Shown here in pieces: positions 62,637 to 64,000 of a DNA stretch of 64,000 nt. The translations under genes were made by a program, and so were the position numbers. The notes under the pieces are model-generated. The model was not told the origin of the DNA. It worked only from the letters and a program-made list of their open reading frames with translations, and did not search any database. This stretch comes from Eleginops maclovinus. Lineage: Eukaryota > Chordata > Actinopteri > Perciformes > Eleginopidae. The first letter of the stretch is position 1, and each line of letters opens with the position of its first letter. The stretch lies in the NCBI RefSeq assembly GCF_036324505.1, contig NC_086354.1, positions 5,376,217 to 5,440,216 of the forward strand. Reading direction: 5' to 3'.

Positions 62637-63060
62637 ATGGGTCTAATTCATAAACTTTAAAAGAAAAGAAGGGAGAGCTAGGTAGCTAGCTGTAGCCAGC
62701 TGCCTGCTAGCTACCAAAGACTTCACAAGCAGTTCAGCAGTCAGTCAGAGTAGGTTAAAGTTAGATGTATAAGCACCATCACTTTTCAAACGCCAGTGTA
62801 TCTGCAGGCAAAGACGTGGTGCGAGCTTTGAGTCCAATTCATAAACTTTATAAATAATAGAAAAGAAGGGAACGCTTTGGAGGAAATAGATAGAAATGAG
62901 TTCTTGGTAGTTTTTGACCTGTGCACGCTCCCAGCTACCTGGCTAGGGGGCTAGCTGTAGCCACCTGCTAGCTAGCCAGCACAGACTTAAAAAGCAGCTC
63001 AGCAGTGTAGAGCAAGTGGAAAATGATCTAAGCTTTTTATTCAGTTGTGTATCTGTAGGC
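62637..63060. repeat. Imperfect tandem duplication, two units of about 190-235 bp
   Basis: Unit 1 (about 62637-62815) and unit 2 (about 62826-63060) share AATTCATAAACTTTA, GAAAAGAAGGGA, GCTAGCTGTAGCCA, GCAGYTCAGCAG and GTGTATCTGYAGGC in the same order. Confidence 0.8.
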
Positions 63061-63406
63061 TAATTCAAAGCCTTTATTTTCTACCATAAAGCAATACCCA
63101 TCGATTGAAGAGATAAATTATGTAAAGCAAAGGCACTTTACTGTGCAACTATGAGCCAGTGGGCCTGACAGACTGAAACTGCAGTGTCCTTTTCCCTTCA
63201 ACGTACTCAACGAAACTGAATTAAATAGTAGTCAGTTAGCTTCACTTTATGCATTTGCCTCTTGTCAACATACCAAATGAGAGAACAAACTAAATCAATA
63301 CAATTATGTTCTCCCACCAGCTGGGTACAAATGATTAGAATTTGTGTAATCATTTTTTGAAATATTAATTCCATTTACATTTTAATTATGTTACCTAACA
63401 CCAAGT

Positions 63407-63452
63407 CATTGGTTCTTCATGCAATGTTTTCACGTTGCATGAAGAACCAATG
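63407..63452. repeat. Perfect 18-bp inverted repeat with 10-nt loop
   Basis: CATTGGTTCTTCATGCAA (63407-63424) and its exact reverse complement (63435-63452). Confidence 0.95.
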
Positions 63453-63906
63453 CATTTATTCCCAGAAAAGAAGTTTGAAAGCTGAAAGCAGTTTAGATCA
63501 GGGATATACAATTTATAGGAGTTGTAACTGAACTAAGCATTAAGTATGGTCTGAACACAACAGCTACATTACGAGGAAATCACATGGTATGGTTAACCGT
63601 TAATGTCATTTCATGTTATCTCATTGTGTTCCTGTAAGCTGGCACCACTTAACACAGCTGTAGGTAGCTTACACAAATAATTGTTTATGAGTCTGATTTG
63701 GATTCTGCCTAGTAAAAGGGGAAGTGAGGGAGTTGAAACTGCTGACGGGTGAAGGGGGAAGAAGGGGTGTTGTTACTTCCTGTATAACAACATCTGTTCA
63801 CGTAGGTCTAGTCGGCATGGCATGTCTGCAAATCTTGTCATTGAAAACACGGTACAGTCAGACAATGTTTTCAAAAACATTACAGACCTCATGGTGCCAG
63901 CAATAT

Positions 63907-63907
<1 letters not shown>

Positions 63908-64000
<93 letters not shown>
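63908..64000. repeat. (CA)n microsatellite
   Basis: At least 46 uninterrupted CA units running to the window edge. Confidence 0.99.

Noticed and set aside
63773..63997. 74-codon ORF with a CV repeat
   Set aside because: Translation of the CA microsatellite.

Overview
This window looks like teleost nuclear DNA, probably from a percomorph-type ray-finned fish. The evidence is spliced vertebrate genes with GT/AG introns, AT-rich intergenic DNA, fish-type retroelements (Rex3/RTE-like, L2/Rex1-like, I/Nimb-like and Tx1-like LINEs, Ty3/gypsy), Tc1 and TTAA-type DNA transposons, and a long CA microsatellite at the right end. There are no bacterial operons, CRISPR arrays or rRNA/tRNA genes that I can support.

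Six host genes can be read, all on the minus strand, in an order matching the human 1q31 block. From left to right they are cdc73 (coding exons 1-7, the rest lies left of the window), ro60/trove2 (complete, 8 coding exons, 540 codons), and a tandem cluster of four R4-type RGS genes: rgs2-like (exons 2-5, first exon not found), rgs13/rgs1-like (complete), rgs21-like (complete, very short N-terminus) and rgs18 (complete, 236 codons). All four RGS genes share a 167-bp central RGS exon. Cdc73 is a Paf1-complex subunit acting on transcribing RNA polymerase II. Ro60 is an RNA-binding ring protein that holds Y RNAs and misfolded RNAs. The RGS proteins speed GTP hydrolysis on G-alpha subunits. Their adjacency reflects conserved synteny and tandem duplication, not an operon. 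GLRX2 and UCHL5, which flank RO60 in mammals, were not found.

Mobile DNA fills much of the rest. 1-402: Tc1 relic. 1476-2751: TTAA MITE inside cdc73 intron 6. 7955-9776: degenerate LTR-type element with GGTTA target duplications, interrupted by a Rex3 scrap. 10215-15493: full-length I-type LINE with a 13-bp target duplication, intact ORF1 and one frameshift in ORF2 before RNase H. 26940-31889: young Ty3/gypsy element with identical 193-bp LTRs and GTACT target duplications, inserted upstream of rgs2 exon 2 and itself split between gag and pol by a LINE 3' fragment. 33006-33443: MITE. 36625-37135: solo LTR with CACCC duplications. 37140-37690: Tx1/L1-like relic. 51716-54415: L2/Rex1-like LINE with a Rex3 copy nested in its 3' UTR (11-bp duplication).

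No convincing novel multi-gene system was seen. The items most worth a second look are the gypsy element with its gag/pol-splitting insertion beside rgs2, the loss of a likely MIDAS aspartate in Ro60, the rgs2-like changes at G-protein-selectivity positions, an unexplained 246-codon ORF at 45620-46360, and four near-perfect hairpins in the RGS intergenic DNA.
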